The notes: generated by a model not told the origin, from the sequence alone. Shown: positions 1-10,506, counted from the stretch's first letter. The stretch is 64,000 nt of DNA from Daejeonella sp. (GCF_030684675.1 NZ_JAUXXZ010000081.1:1-64000); one strand, 5' to 3'. A program made the numbers and translations.

Positions 1-63
1 CCACCGCTCCTAATACCTCCAAAACCCTCAAACAACAGCCCACATCTCCTTCGTTGCGGGTTG

Positions 64-94
64 CAAAGGTATACATTTCAACCTTACTACACAA
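64..94 (-). promoter_or_regulatory. Bacteroidota-type promoter (TTG-N20-TACCTTTG) driving a minus-strand gene off the left edge
   Basis: Minus strand reads TTG, 20 nt, TACCTTTG (plus strand caaaggta 64-71 and caa 92-94); matches the Bacteroidota -33/-7 consensus TTTG/TAnnTTTG. Confidence 0.5.
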
Positions 95-212
95 TACTTA
101 AGACGAATTAAATCGTAGAACGTAGGTAAGTCGCTGGTAACTAAAGACAAAATTATTTAAAGCTGATTCAATACGATCCAATATCAAGTATTCCCGTATT
201 TTTGGATCAATT

Positions 213-1580
213 ATGAGCAGCAAACTTCCACCGGCATTTATCCGGTCTTTAATAGAACACTATAATATAGAAGAGGAAGAGTTTATCTCATCTCATGAAA
301 GCGGTGAACAGCTAACTTCGGTCAGAATAAACCCCTTTAAACCTTCCAATCTGTTTAAATCAGAAGAACAGGTGCTCTGGTGCGAAAATGGAAGGTATTT
401 GAAAGAAAGACCTTCGTTTACCGCTGATCCGCTGTTTCATGCAGGCTGCTATTATGTGCAGGAAGCCTCTTCCATGTTTCTGGAACAGGTACTGAAGCAT
501 ACTGCAGATCTTTCTGAAAACCTCAGAGTGCTCGATCTATGTGCTGCTCCGGGTGGAAAAAGCACACTGATCAGTTCGCTTCTGAATAAAAACAGTTTAC
601 TGCTTGCCAATGAGATCATCAAAACACGGGTACCTGTACTTTGTGATAACCTGAGCAAATGGGGCCCTGAGAATACTTATGTCAGTAATAATGACCCTAA
701 GGACTTTAAACGACTGGAGGGTTATTTCGATGTAATCGTAGCTGATGCACCCTGCTCAGGCTCCGGAATGTTCAGAAAAGATCCGGCAGCAATTAATGAA
801 TGGTCGGAAAGTGCTGTAGACTTATGCAGTCAGCGGCAGCAGCGGATACTGGCTGATGTTTATCCAGCATTAAAACAAAACGGAACGCTGATCTATTCCA
901 CCTGCTCCTATTCAAAACAGGAAAACGAAGAAATATCTGATTGGCTTTGCGAAGAATTTGATCTTTCGCCGATTCAAATCCCAATAAAACCTGAGTGGGG
1001 CATTATTGAAACCCTCTCAGATAAACATAAATGCTTTGGCTACCGTTTTTATCCTCATAAAGTTAAAGGAGAGGGTTTCTTCATTGCTGCCTTCCGTAAA
1101 AACCAGCTAACCGCATCCCCTCATATCAAAAGAGCTAAGGAAAACTCCATCAACCAAAAGAGTGAAGACCTGATCAGAAGATGGCTTAAACACACTGAGG
1201 ATATCAGAATAATTAACCTGAATGATGAATATTTTGCAATCCCGGCTCGTCATGAGGCAGATTTGCAATATTTACAATCCAATCTCTATTTGAAAAAGTC
1301 AGGGGTCAGAATCGGAAAGATAATGGGCAAAGACCTGGTCCCGAATCATGAGCTTGCAATAAGCCTCTTAGCCGGTTCTGTAATTCCAGAACTGAATCTG
1401 ACCCGGGAACAATCAATTGCTTACCTAAAACGAGATGAACTCCGGATTGAGTCAGACATCCGGGGCTGGGCATTGATGTGCTTTCAAGGCCATCCCATGG
1501 GATGGGCAAAGATTCTGGATAATAGATTGAATAATTACTTCCCCAAAGAAATCCGGATTACTAATCCAAATGTGGTTTAG
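213..1580 (+). CDS. NOL1/NOP2/Sun (RsmB/RsmF-type) rRNA cytosine-C5 methyltransferase
   Basis: Motifs VLDLCAAPGGKS, DAPCSGSGMFRKD, YSTCSYSKQENEE; C-terminal RsmF-like extension. Confidence 0.9.
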   Translation: MSSKLPPAFIRSLIEHYNIEEEEFISSHESGEQLTSVRINPFKPSNLFKSEEQVLWCENGRYLKERPSFTADPLFHAGCYYVQEASSMFLEQVLKHTADLSENLRVLDLCAAPGGKSTLISSLLNKNSLLLANEIIKTRVPVLCDNLSKWGPENTYVSNNDPKDFKRLEGYFDVIVADAPCSGSGMFRKDPAAINEWSESAVDLCSQRQQRILADVYPALKQNGTLIYSTCSYSKQENEEISDWLCEEFDLSPIQIPIKPEWGIIETLSDKHKCFGYRFYPHKVKGEGFFIAAFRKNQLTASPHIKRAKENSINQKSEDLIRRWLKHTEDIRIINLNDEYFAIPARHEADLQYLQSNLYLKKSGVRIGKIMGKDLVPNHELAISLLAGSVIPELNLTREQSIAYLKRDELRIESDIRGWALMCFQGHPMGWAKILDNRLNNYFPKEIRITNPNVV

Positions 1581-1602
1581 TTTATAGAAATTAAATCCCT
1601 TA

Positions 1603-1962
1603 TTAGTATTGCCCCGTAGAAAGCAGCACCAAAGTACAAGCCTCTGTACATTCTATCCCATTAGCCTCAGCCAATTCCTCCAGTTCAGGGTTTTCTGTTC
1701 CTGGATTGAAAATAATACGTTTGGGTTTAGACTTTAATATATAATCGTAATACTCAGGCTGGTTCTGCGGACCCAGGTATAATGTTATTGTATCCAGATC
1801 GGCATGAATAAGTTCAGGTTTTTCAATTGCCACGCCGGCAACCTCACCAGCTTTTAAACCTACATTGATAATCGGGTGTCCATTAGCAACCAGCCGCTGT
1901 GCAGCAAGATTTGAATAACGCGAAGGATTGGTGCTTGCTCCAAGTATAAGGGTCTTTTTCAT
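1603..1962 (-). CDS. CoA-binding (YccU-like) domain protein
   Basis: MKKTLILGASTNPSRYSNLAAQRL Rossmann start; short CoA-binding family length. Confidence 0.8.
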   Translation of the reverse strand: MKKTLILGASTNPSRYSNLAAQRLVANGHPIINVGLKAGEVAGVAIEKPELIHADLDTITLYLGPQNQPEYYDYILKSKPKRIIFNPGTENPELEELAEANGIECTEACTLVLLSTGQY

Positions 1963-2238
1963 TTTAAGGTTGACAAATTATAAGATATAATGCATTCAGC
2001 TTTATTTCATACAATTGAGTTTATTTTGCTCCTTTGTAGAATATTTGGGGTTTAACAGCACAGTCTTGACGGTCTTAAACCCGGCTATAGCGGATACCGG
2101 CCAGTGCTTAAGGCCTGTGGGGTATAAGCGGAAGACGGGACTACCATTTGAAATTGCACATCAGCACATTTCCAAACATAAAAATCTAATAACACCCAAA
2201 AAAACATCATAAGCCTTATTTATAAACAATAATTCAGC

Positions 2239-3786
2239 TTAATTAATAGCTCGAAACGCTGCATCTGCACAATTCATGCCATCAATTGCAGCCGACACAA
2301 TCCCACCTGCATAACCTGCACCCTCACCACAAGGATATAAACCTGCCAATTGGGGGTGCTGCAATGATTCTTTATTACGGGGTATTCTTACAGGCGATGA
2401 AGTCCTTGATTCAACCCCAACCAGAATTGCCTCATTAGTATAATATCCATTCATTTTCTTCCCAAATAAAGGAAGAGCCTTCTGAAGCCGTTTAAAAATG
2501 AATTCAGGAAGCACAGATCTCATATCAGCACTTTTTGTGCCGGGAATATATGAATTGGAAGGAAGATCAGTTGAGAGTCTGTTATTCACAAAATCAATCA
2601 TCCTTTGCGCCGGAGCTACCAGATTCCCACCACCGGCCTGAAATGCCAGTTTCTCTATTCCTGCCTGAAACTTTAACATACTCAGGGCATCTCCTGAGCT
2701 ACCCGGAACATCTTCCAGATTGATCTGGACAACGGTGCCGGAATTTGCGTATGGATTATTACGCTTGGAAGGTGACCAACCATTTACCACAATCTCATTG
2801 TTATCAGTAGAACAAGGAGCTATTATTCCCCCGGGACACATACAAAAGGAAAATACCCCGCGACCCTCTACCTGTTCAACCAAACTGTAATAGGATGGTG
2901 GCAGATACGGCCCACGATCGCTGCAATGATACTGGGCCTGATCAATGACCTCTTGTGGGTGCTCTATCCTGACTCCCAGGGCAAAGGCTTTCGCTTCCAT
3001 TAGTACCTGATGCTTGTCAAGGAGGCAATATATATCTCTTGCTGAGTGACCGGTAGCTAATATTACATGATTTGATTCAAACTTATTATCACCTACCAAA
3101 ACTCCCTTCAATTTCCTGGCCCTTAGAATAAGATCAGTAATCCGGCATTCAAAATGAATCTCCCCGCCGGCATTTAATATGCTGTCGCGCATGGATGTAA
3201 TTATTCCGGGTAATTTATTGGTACCGATATGCGGACGGGCATCAATTAAAATATCTTCTGTTGCGCCATGAGCAACAAATGTCTTTAAAACATAGTTTAC
3301 ATCTCCGCGCTTATTGGATCGGGTATAGAGTTTACCGTCAGAATAGGTTCCTGCGCCACCTTCCCCAAAACAATAATTGGAATCCGGATCAATACGACCC
3401 TCCCTGTTGATTAAAGCCAGATCCCTTCTCCTTAATTTCACATCCTTACCACGCTCCAAAATAATCGGTTTAAGTCCGAGTTCAATGCAACGTATTGCAG
3501 CAAATAAGCCAGCCGGACCGGCCCCAATGATTAAAACCGGCCTTTTGTCGCTGACATTTTGATATTTAACGGTAAAAATTTCAGGTTCAGGCAACTCGTC
3601 GATAAAAACATTAACCTTGAGCCTGAAAACAACTTTCCGGCTTCGGGCATCAATTGAACGTTTTAAAATTTGGACTGTAACACTACTTTTATAGTTGATA
3701 TTCAACAACTTACGAGCCAAGTCTCTGATAAAGTCTTCATCATTTGAATGTTCCGGAGGAAGAACTAATTCAATCTCTTTGATCAT
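2239..3786 (-). CDS. NAD(P)/FAD-dependent dehydrogenase
   Basis: VLIIGAGPAGLFAAIRCIELG, FGEGGAGTYSDGKL, YPCGEGAGYAGGIVSAAIDG motifs. Confidence 0.85.
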   Translation of the reverse strand: MIKEIELVLPPEHSNDEDFIRDLARKLLNINYKSSVTVQILKRSIDARSRKVVFRLKVNVFIDELPEPEIFTVKYQNVSDKRPVLIIGAGPAGLFAAIRCIELGLKPIILERGKDVKLRRRDLALINREGRIDPDSNYCFGEGGAGTYSDGKLYTRSNKRGDVNYVLKTFVAHGATEDILIDARPHIGTNKLPGIITSMRDSILNAGGEIHFECRITDLILRARKLKGVLVGDNKFESNHVILATGHSARDIYCLLDKHQVLMEAKAFALGVRIEHPQEVIDQAQYHCSDRGPYLPPSYYSLVEQVEGRGVFSFCMCPGGIIAPCSTDNNEIVVNGWSPSKRNNPYANSGTVVQINLEDVPGSSGDALSMLKFQAGIEKLAFQAGGGNLVAPAQRMIDFVNNRLSTDLPSNSYIPGTKSADMRSVLPEFIFKRLQKALPLFGKKMNGYYTNEAILVGVESRTSSPVRIPRNKESLQHPQLAGLYPCGEGAGYAGGIVSAAIDGMNCADAAFRAIN

Positions 3787-3818
3787 AATTTTTGCCGGGT
3801 ATTATCCCGGATGTGTAA

Positions 3819-3826
3819 CAAAGGTA
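3819..3826 (-). promoter_or_regulatory. -7 box TACCTTTG upstream of FAD dehydrogenase
   Basis: Plus-strand caaaggta 33 nt upstream of the start codon; -33 element not clear. Confidence 0.4.
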
Positions 3827-3883
3827 TGAAATTTGATTCCTATACTGTAAATTTATAGATTACAGTAAAAGCAAAAATCAATT

Positions 3884-4462
3884 ATGAAAAGAATAGTATT
3901 GAATATCGTTGCATTTTTCGCAGTGCTTTCATTAAGTTCATGCGGATACAATAGTATGGTGAAGCTCGATGAGCAGGTAACCTCCCAATGGGCTCAGGTT
4001 GAAAATGTGTATCAACGTAGGGTAGATCTTATTCCTAATCTGGTGGCTTCTGTTAAAGGGGCAGCAAATTTTGAGAAAGAGACCTTAACTCAGGTTATTG
4101 AGGCGCGCGCCAAAGCAACTTCGATAAATGTTGATCCGACAAAATTAACCCCTGAATCAATTGCACAATTTCAGGCAGCTCAGGGACAATTAAGTCAATC
4201 GCTGGGAAGATTACTCGCGACAGTAGAAGCCTATCCTGAATTGAAAGCAAACCAGAATTTCCTGGAACTTCAGGCACAACTTGAAGGAACAGAAAACCGT
4301 ATCACTGTTGAACGCCAAAAGTTTAATACAGTGACACAGGAGTACAATTCTACAATCAGAACTTTCCCGAATAACCTGACAGCAGGTATGTTTGGTTTCA
4401 AGGCTAAAGGATACTTCCAGGCAGAAGCCGGTGCAAATAAAGCACCAAAGGTTGAATTCTAA
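3884..4462 (+). CDS. LemA family protein
   Basis: Lipoprotein-like leader then MVKLDEQVTSQWAQVENVYQRRVDLIPNLVASVKG, typical LemA. Confidence 0.95.
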   Translation: MKRIVLNIVAFFAVLSLSSCGYNSMVKLDEQVTSQWAQVENVYQRRVDLIPNLVASVKGAANFEKETLTQVIEARAKATSINVDPTKLTPESIAQFQAAQGQLSQSLGRLLATVEAYPELKANQNFLELQAQLEGTENRITVERQKFNTVTQEYNSTIRTFPNNLTAGMFGFKAKGYFQAEAGANKAPKVEF

Positions 4463-4491
4463 AATGCCTTTTGCATTTATATTTTTAACTG

Positions 4492-4516
4492 ATCGCCGGA
4501 ATTTATTTCCGGCGAT
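4492..4516 (+). terminator. Hairpin between LemA and TPM genes
   Basis: Perfect 10-bp stem ATCGCCGGAA-TTTAT-TTCCGGCGAT followed by a short T run. Confidence 0.5.
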
Positions 4517-4529
4517 TTAAATTAAGGCC

Positions 4530-4964
4530 ATGTCTATTTTTAGTGAAAAAGAACAACAGCTTATCAGCGAAGCAGTTGAATCAGCAGAGCGCTATACATC
4601 AGGTGAAATCCGCATTTGTGTTGAAAAAACCTGTAGTGAACCGGTTTTGGATCGTGCTGCAAACTATTTCCATAAACTTGGAATGGATAAGACGGCTCAA
4701 AGAAATGGTGTGCTGATTTATATTGCCACCAATGACCATCAATTCGCAATTATTGGGGATGCCGGAATAAACAAGCAGGTACCTCATGATTTCTGGGACA
4801 GTACGAAAGAAGCTATGTTGAGCCATTTTAAGAATGGAGAGCTCGCTTCAGGTATTATTACAGGAGTAAGGCTGGCCGGCAAACAACTTCAAACCTATTT
4901 CCCATACGTAGATGGCGATGTTAATGAATTACCAAATGAGATCTCCTACGGGGATGGTAAATAA
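4530..4964 (+). CDS. TPM domain protein
   Basis: ESAERYTSGEIRICVEKTC...VLIYIATNDHQFAIIGDAGI. Confidence 0.85.
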   Translation: MSIFSEKEQQLISEAVESAERYTSGEIRICVEKTCSEPVLDRAANYFHKLGMDKTAQRNGVLIYIATNDHQFAIIGDAGINKQVPHDFWDSTKEAMLSHFKNGELASGIITGVRLAGKQLQTYFPYVDGDVNELPNEISYGDGK

Positions 4965-4994
4965 TGGTATTGAAAAAATATAAGCAAGCTTCAG

Positions 4995-5789
4995 ATGAAA
5001 TTTAAATATATATTCCCAACAATTGTCCTGGTTTTACTAAGCCTGGTACTTCCGGCACAAACTTTTCCGGAAAAACCTAATCGGCTGGTAAACGACTATA
5101 CTCAAACTCTCTCCGCTGATCAGATCAATCAGCTTGAGCAAAAACTGGTCGCATTCGACGATTCAACCTCAACACAGGTCTCTGTTGTTCTGATTAAATC
5201 GCTTGAAGGGTATGATGTAGCAGACTATGGAGTACGGCTTGCAGAAAGCTGGGGAATAGGTGGGGCAAAAAATAATAATGGAGTTTTGCTATTGGTATCA
5301 CTTGGCGACAGGAAGGTAACCATACAAACCGGTTATGGTGTTGAAGGAGCTTTACCTGATGCAATTACCAAAAGGATTATCACTAGAGAAATTACTCCTA
5401 ATTTTAAAGCGGGAGATTACTTTGCTGGTCTGGATCAGGGTACAAACGCTATCATTTCTTACACTAAAGGTGAATATAAAAACGATGCCCCGAAAGATCG
5501 TGTAAAAAAGAAAAGTTCCGGGATTGTTTTTGTGATCATCATAGTCATTATTATTCTCATCGCTATTAAGAAAGGTGGCGGTGGCGGAAGTGAAGTTATT
5601 GGTGGCCGCGGAAGCGCAAGTCCGTTCTGGTGGCTATTGATGGGCTCACAATTAGGCAGAGGAAGCGGTGGAGGTGGTTTTGGAGGATTCTCAGGCGGTG
5701 GTGGCGGATTTGGTGGGGGCGGTGGAGGAGGCTTTGGCGGATTCGGTGGGGGAAGCTTCGGTGGGGGCGGATCAAGTGGAAGCTGGTAA
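4995..5789 (+). CDS. TPM domain (YgcG-like) protein with signal peptide, TM segment and Gly-rich C-terminus
   Basis: VNDYTQTLSADQINQLEQKL...GYGVEGALPDAITKRI; TM IVFVIIIVIIILIAI; poly-Gly tail ending GGSSGSW. Confidence 0.9.
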   Translation: MKFKYIFPTIVLVLLSLVLPAQTFPEKPNRLVNDYTQTLSADQINQLEQKLVAFDDSTSTQVSVVLIKSLEGYDVADYGVRLAESWGIGGAKNNNGVLLLVSLGDRKVTIQTGYGVEGALPDAITKRIITREITPNFKAGDYFAGLDQGTNAIISYTKGEYKNDAPKDRVKKKSSGIVFVIIIVIIILIAIKKGGGGGSEVIGGRGSASPFWWLLMGSQLGRGSGGGGFGGFSGGGGGFGGGGGGGFGGFGGGSFGGGGSSGSW

Positions 5790-5842
5790 CGGAGAGCATA
5801 AAGCTAAGAGCTAAATCAATAAAATTTGAAAATTGTTTAAAC

Positions 5843-6394
5843 ATGAGTCATCTTAATTGGGAGAAGATCTCAACTAAATATATCATCCAAAAAAATTGGG
5901 CAACCCTGCGGGTAGATACCTGCAGGATGCCTGATGGTACTATTATCCCTGATTACTACGTACTAGAGTATCCCAATTGGGTCAATGCAGTTGCCCTGAC
6001 AGAAGACAATCAGGTTATTCTGTTGCGGCAATACCGACATGCAGCCGAAGAGGTGGTCCTTGAACTTCCGGGTGGTTGCATGGAGGAAAATGAAAGCCCT
6101 GAACATGCTCTGAGAAGAGAGTTGCTTGAAGAAACGGGTTATGAATTTGATGAAGTCGAATTCCTTTCTGAACTCTACGCTAATCCGGCAACAGCAAAAA
6201 ATAAAACCTTTTGTTTTATTGCCAGAGGAGGCAAACGGATTGCTGAACAAAAACTGGACAAAGGAGAAGAAATTGATATTGAGCTAGTAAGCCCTGAGAA
6301 ATTAAAAGAACTGGTTTTAAACAATGTCTTTGGACAGGCATTGCATACCAGCGGAATTTTCTATGCCCTTTTTAAACTCGGATTAATATCCTAA
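5843..6394 (+). CDS. NUDIX hydrolase
   Basis: Nudix box GGCMEENESPEHALRRELLEETGYE; start set at MSHLNWEKIS because the upstream part of the longer ORF is a frame-shifted read of the Gly-rich repeat. Confidence 0.88.
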   Translation: MSHLNWEKISTKYIIQKNWATLRVDTCRMPDGTIIPDYYVLEYPNWVNAVALTEDNQVILLRQYRHAAEEVVLELPGGCMEENESPEHALRRELLEETGYEFDEVEFLSELYANPATAKNKTFCFIARGGKRIAEQKLDKGEEIDIELVSPEKLKELVLNNVFGQALHTSGIFYALFKLGLIS

Positions 6395-8550
6395 TCAGGT
6401 AAGGCAAAGGCCACGTAGCTATCACCCGATTTTACCCCGAGTTTTCCTCCACCACAGGCAATCACCAGAAATTGTTTTCCATTGATCATATAAGTCGCGG
6501 GGCTTGCAAAGCTGGCTGCAGGCAGTTTCGACTCCCAAACCATTTTTCCTGAATTCTTATCAAATGCCCTGATCTTTTCATCAGGAGTTGCTGCAATAAA
6601 TACAAGACCTCCCCTGGTAACTACCGGTCCGCCATAATTTCGTGAACCAGTTATACCTAATCCTCTTTTGATCAATTCTGCATATTCACCCAATGGCACT
6701 TTCCAGAGCAGTTTTCCGCTGTTCAGGTCCACAGCATTCAGTGTGCCCCAGGGTGGTTTGATGCCGGGATAGTCATCCTTATCTACAAATCGGTCGTAGC
6801 CTTTCATGATGTAAGGAATCTGACTCTTCCTGTTTATCTTAGTCACTGCGACGGCATTTTTTTGTTTGGAAATATCTTCAGTCCCACTTAAGTATGCAGC
6901 CAGATTTTTCCGATCCGATTCAGGTATATGCTTAAATGAAGGCATTCTATTCCGGCCCTGCTGAATTATCTGACTAATCTGCAGCACATTATACTTCTTA
7001 TTTAGATTCTCTAAGGTAGGATATTCAATACCACTACCCTTCAGTTCAACACCGTGGCAGTTGATGCAATATTTATTATAAACTGCTCTGCCGGGAGTAA
7101 TTCCAGTTCCTTCAGTTTGAGGAGCGTCAAGCATTACCTGTGTTGAAGGAACTTCATTGCTATTGACATATAGAATCTTCGTTTCCATGTCAACGGCAGC
7201 GCCTCCCCATTCACCACCCCCACCAAAATCAGGAAACATCCAGTTACCCTCCTTGCTTGGCGGACTAAACTGGGTTCTGTTTTTGATCTGAACATATCTT
7301 TCAATTAATTCCTTATGTGTTTCAGGGCTGAGATCACTCACATCTTCAGGTCCGAATTTCTGTCTTGAAAAAGACTCCGGCAGGCTTGGAATTGGCTGAG
7401 TCGGCCATGGTTTTTCTCCGGGCAGTGCTTCCTGGGGTACAGGGACTTCAGGTATCGGAAAAAGAGGCTTACCGTTAGTTCGGTCAAGCAAATAGACATA
7501 ACCTTGTTTGGTAATCTGCGCAAGGGCATCAATTTTCTTGCCTTTATGATCCACAGTAACTAAATTGGGAGCCGCGGGAAGATCACGATCCCAAAGATCA
7601 TGATGTACAACCTGATAATGCCAGATGTACTTTCCTGTAGCAGCGTCCAGCGCAATGATGCTATTGGCAAAAAGATTGGAGCCTTTACGGGTTCCCCCGT
7701 AAAAGTCGGGAGAGGCTGTACCGGTTGGGACATAAACCACTCCACGTTCTTCATCAAGTGACATACCGGTCCAGTTATTGGCACCTCCTATATTTTTCCA
7801 GGCATCCTTATCTTCCCAGCTATCATATCCAAATTCACCGGGTTGGGGAATGGTATGAAAAATCCATTTACGTTTTCCTGTTCTAACATCAAAGGCTCTG
7901 ACATGTCCTGGCAAAGCGTCTGCATCTTCCGAAAGACTCATTCCCACAATGACCAGATCCTTAAAAATTACTCCCGGAGTTTTTAGAATCAGAGAGCCAT
8001 CCTGTGATTCGGGAATATCAAGCCCCTCTTTCAATTCAATCGATCCATTCGTACCAAACTCTTTAACAGGACTTCCATCGGCAGCATTCACCGCATAGAG
8101 TCTTGAGGCAGCACCATAAAAAATCCGTTTATCTTTGCCTTTTTCATCTTCCCAATACATCAGTCCGCGGTTTATTCCAAATCCAATTTTCTCAGATAAG
8201 TTTGTATTGGGGTCAAAAACCCATTTTTGTTTGCCTGTAGCCGGATCCAGAGCAAAAAGCTTCAACTTTGAACTTGTAACATATAAAGTCCCATCGATTA
8301 CAATTGGATTGCACTGCATCTCACTTCGGTTAGCCGTGTCTTTATCACCTGTATTAAAAACCCAGGCTTCTTTTAACTGTGCAACATTCTCCAAATTGAT
8401 CTGATCAATGGAGGAATAGCGGTTGGCATCTTTGGTCCCGCCGTAACTGGCCCAGGTGGAATAGTCATTATAACCTGAATCAGTGCAGGAATTTAATGCC
8501 AGACCAGTGAGAATTAATAGAACAAAGGATTTTGATTGGATTGCTTTCAC
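6391..8550 (-). CDS. PQQ-dependent dehydrogenase (beta-propeller) with inserted c-type cytochrome domain, predicted lipoprotein
   Basis: Lipobox LALNSC; repeated PQQ propeller blades; heme motif YCINCHG. Confidence 0.88.
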   Translation of the reverse strand: MKAIQSKSFVLLILTGLALNSCTDSGYNDYSTWASYGGTKDANRYSSIDQINLENVAQLKEAWVFNTGDKDTANRSEMQCNPIVIDGTLYVTSSKLKLFALDPATGKQKWVFDPNTNLSEKIGFGINRGLMYWEDEKGKDKRIFYGAASRLYAVNAADGSPVKEFGTNGSIELKEGLDIPESQDGSLILKTPGVIFKDLVIVGMSLSEDADALPGHVRAFDVRTGKRKWIFHTIPQPGEFGYDSWEDKDAWKNIGGANNWTGMSLDEERGVVYVPTGTASPDFYGGTRKGSNLFANSIIALDAATGKYIWHYQVVHHDLWDRDLPAAPNLVTVDHKGKKIDALAQITKQGYVYLLDRTNGKPLFPIPEVPVPQEALPGEKPWPTQPIPSLPESFSRQKFGPEDVSDLSPETHKELIERYVQIKNRTQFSPPSKEGNWMFPDFGGGGEWGGAAVDMETKILYVNSNEVPSTQVMLDAPQTEGTGITPGRAVYNKYCINCHGVELKGSGIEYPTLENLNKKYNVLQISQIIQQGRNRMPSFKHIPESDRKNLAAYLSGTEDISKQKNAVAVTKINRKSQIPYIMKGYDRFVDKDDYPGIKPPWGTLNAVDLNSGKLLWKVPLGEYAELIKRGLGITGSRNYGGPVVTRGGLVFIAATPDEKIRAFDKNSGKMVWESKLPAASFASPATYMINGKQFLVIACGGGKLGVKSGDSYVAFALPD

Positions 8551-9078
8551 CGGACTATGCTACAGATTAATACTTAAGCAATTAAAGGATTTAAGTGAAC
8601 AAAAGCAAGGACTTGAGAAGATTGTATAAATAGTGAATATGCGATATTTTTGAGGGATAGAATTAAGGCTCATAAGCAGAAAGTGAATACTAAATTCGAT
8701 CTGGGAATCGATTTGTAAGACCCTAAAAACCTCAGTTTGAATAAAGAATTTAATACGATCATTTTAATTAGTCAGAGATGACTATGGTGTCAAAACATTA
8801 ATTTTTTGGAAAGCAGTGTCCGTGTGTTATAGGATGATTCAGCCCTTTCCTCCAGGTTAGTTCCGGCAAGAAATCGCGTTCTAATTCAAATAACCAACAG
8901 CCGGAAGCTACTTCCTCCGGCAAGGTTTAATTTACCCTATGCTGCATTTCATAGGGATGGGCAGCCCGGCAGTATGATAATCTGTTGTTTGAAATTAACC
9001 CGGGTGGCAGTTGTCGCTTAATTTATCAAAATGAATGAGTTTAAATAAATTACAGAAGAATCGTTAAACCAAAACCGC

Positions 9079-10506
9079 TTAGCTCATTTTCAATTTCTTC
9101 TGAATATCAGCTACATAACCTTTGAATTTTTTATCTGTATCGATCAGATCATCTACTGTCTGACAGGCATAAATCACAGTTGAGTGATCGCGGCCGCCAA
9201 AGAAGGCCCCAATTGATTTAAGGGATGTTTTGGTATGCAATTTGGCAAGGTACATCGATATCTGACGGGCCTGAACAATCTCACGCTTCCTTGTTTTGGA
9301 TTTAACCATTTCGATAGGCACTTCAAAATACTCACAAACGAGTTTCTGAATATATTCCATCGAGATCTCCTTGCTTGAATTCTTGATGAAATTCTTGAGC
9401 ATGGATTTGGCGAGGTTCAGGTCAATCTCCTTTTTATTTAAGGTTGACTGTGCCAGCAGGGATACCATTGCTCCTTCAAGCTCACGAACATTATTGTCAA
9501 TATTATGGGCAACATATTCAATTACTTCTGAAGGAAGTTCAATTCCGTCAGAGTACATCTTTTTGTTTAGGATTGCCATACGCGTTTCCAGATCAGGGAT
9601 CTGGAGATCGGCAGACAAGCCCCACTTGAAACGGGATAACAATCTTTCTTCTAATCCGGACAGATCTTTTGGTGCTTTGTCTGAAGTAATAATCAATTGC
9701 TTGCCTGATTGATGCAAATGGTTGAAAATATGGAAGAAAATATCCTGTGTCTTCTCCTTACCGGCGAAATTATGTACATCATCCATGATGAGTACATCCA
9801 TTGCCTGATAGAAATTCACAAAATCATTGATATTATTATTCTTTAACGCATCAACAAATTGCTGGGTAAACTTTTCGCATGAAACATAAAGTACCAGCTT
9901 ATCTGTCAGAGTACGCTTGATCTCATTACCAATAGCCTGGGCAAGGTGGGTTTTTCCAAGACCAACTCCGCCATAAATCATGAGCGGATTAAAAGATGTA
10001 CCACCCGGCTTTCCGGCAACTGCATAACCAGCAGAACGGGCAAGCCTGTTACAGTCTCCTTCTATAAAATTTTCAAAAGTATAATTCTGATTTAACTGAG
10101 GATCTACCTGCAATTTTTTTAATCCCGGAATTACAAAAGGATTTTTGATGTCCTTATTCAGGGAAATAGGCATTGGCATCGACTGGTTTTTCCCTTCTGC
10201 GCCGTTACCATTTGAAGGCATGTTGGTTGTGTATGGAATACTGGTTGAAGACTTTTCCACAACGATGTTGTATTCCAGTCTACCCTCTTCTCCCAACTGC
10301 TTCTTTACAGTCTTTCTCAACAAGCCAACATAGTGCTCTTCGAGCCACTCATAAAAGAACAAACTCGGAACCTGTATAGTTAATACATTACCATCCAGAC
10401 GTAAGGCTTTAATCGGCTCGAACCAGGTCTTAAAACTCTGAGCCGGGATGTTGTCCTTAATTATCAGGAGGCAATTATTCCATACATGTGTACAAGTTTT
10501 TTCCAT
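9079..10506 (-). CDS. dnaA: Chromosomal replication initiator protein DnaA
   Basis: Walker A GGVGLGKTHLAQAIGNE, DVLIMDDVH, C-terminal GAFFGGRDHSTVIYAC. Confidence 0.98.
   Translation of the reverse strand: MEKTCTHVWNNCLLIIKDNIPAQSFKTWFEPIKALRLDGNVLTIQVPSLFFYEWLEEHYVGLLRKTVKKQLGEEGRLEYNIVVEKSSTSIPYTTNMPSNGNGAEGKNQSMPMPISLNKDIKNPFVIPGLKKLQVDPQLNQNYTFENFIEGDCNRLARSAGYAVAGKPGGTSFNPLMIYGGVGLGKTHLAQAIGNEIKRTLTDKLVLYVSCEKFTQQFVDALKNNNINDFVNFYQAMDVLIMDDVHNFAGKEKTQDIFFHIFNHLHQSGKQLIITSDKAPKDLSGLEERLLSRFKWGLSADLQIPDLETRMAILNKKMYSDGIELPSEVIEYVAHNIDNNVRELEGAMVSLLAQSTLNKKEIDLNLAKSMLKNFIKNSSKEISMEYIQKLVCEYFEVPIEMVKSKTRKREIVQARQISMYLAKLHTKTSLKSIGAFFGGRDHSTVIYACQTVDDLIDTDKKFKGYVADIQKKLKMS

Noticed and set aside
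5596-5844. Overlapping ORFs across the Gly-rich TPM tail (Arg/Trp-rich plus frame and His/Arg-rich minus frame)
   Set aside because: These are shifted-frame readings of a GGN-rich repeat; the real NUDIX gene starts downstream at 5843.
8850-8880. Resemblance to bacterial SRP RNA core (ccaggttagttccggcaagaaatcgc)
   Set aside because: The GGAA tetraloop and the AGCAGCC side are not preserved; only partial similarity, needs Infernal.
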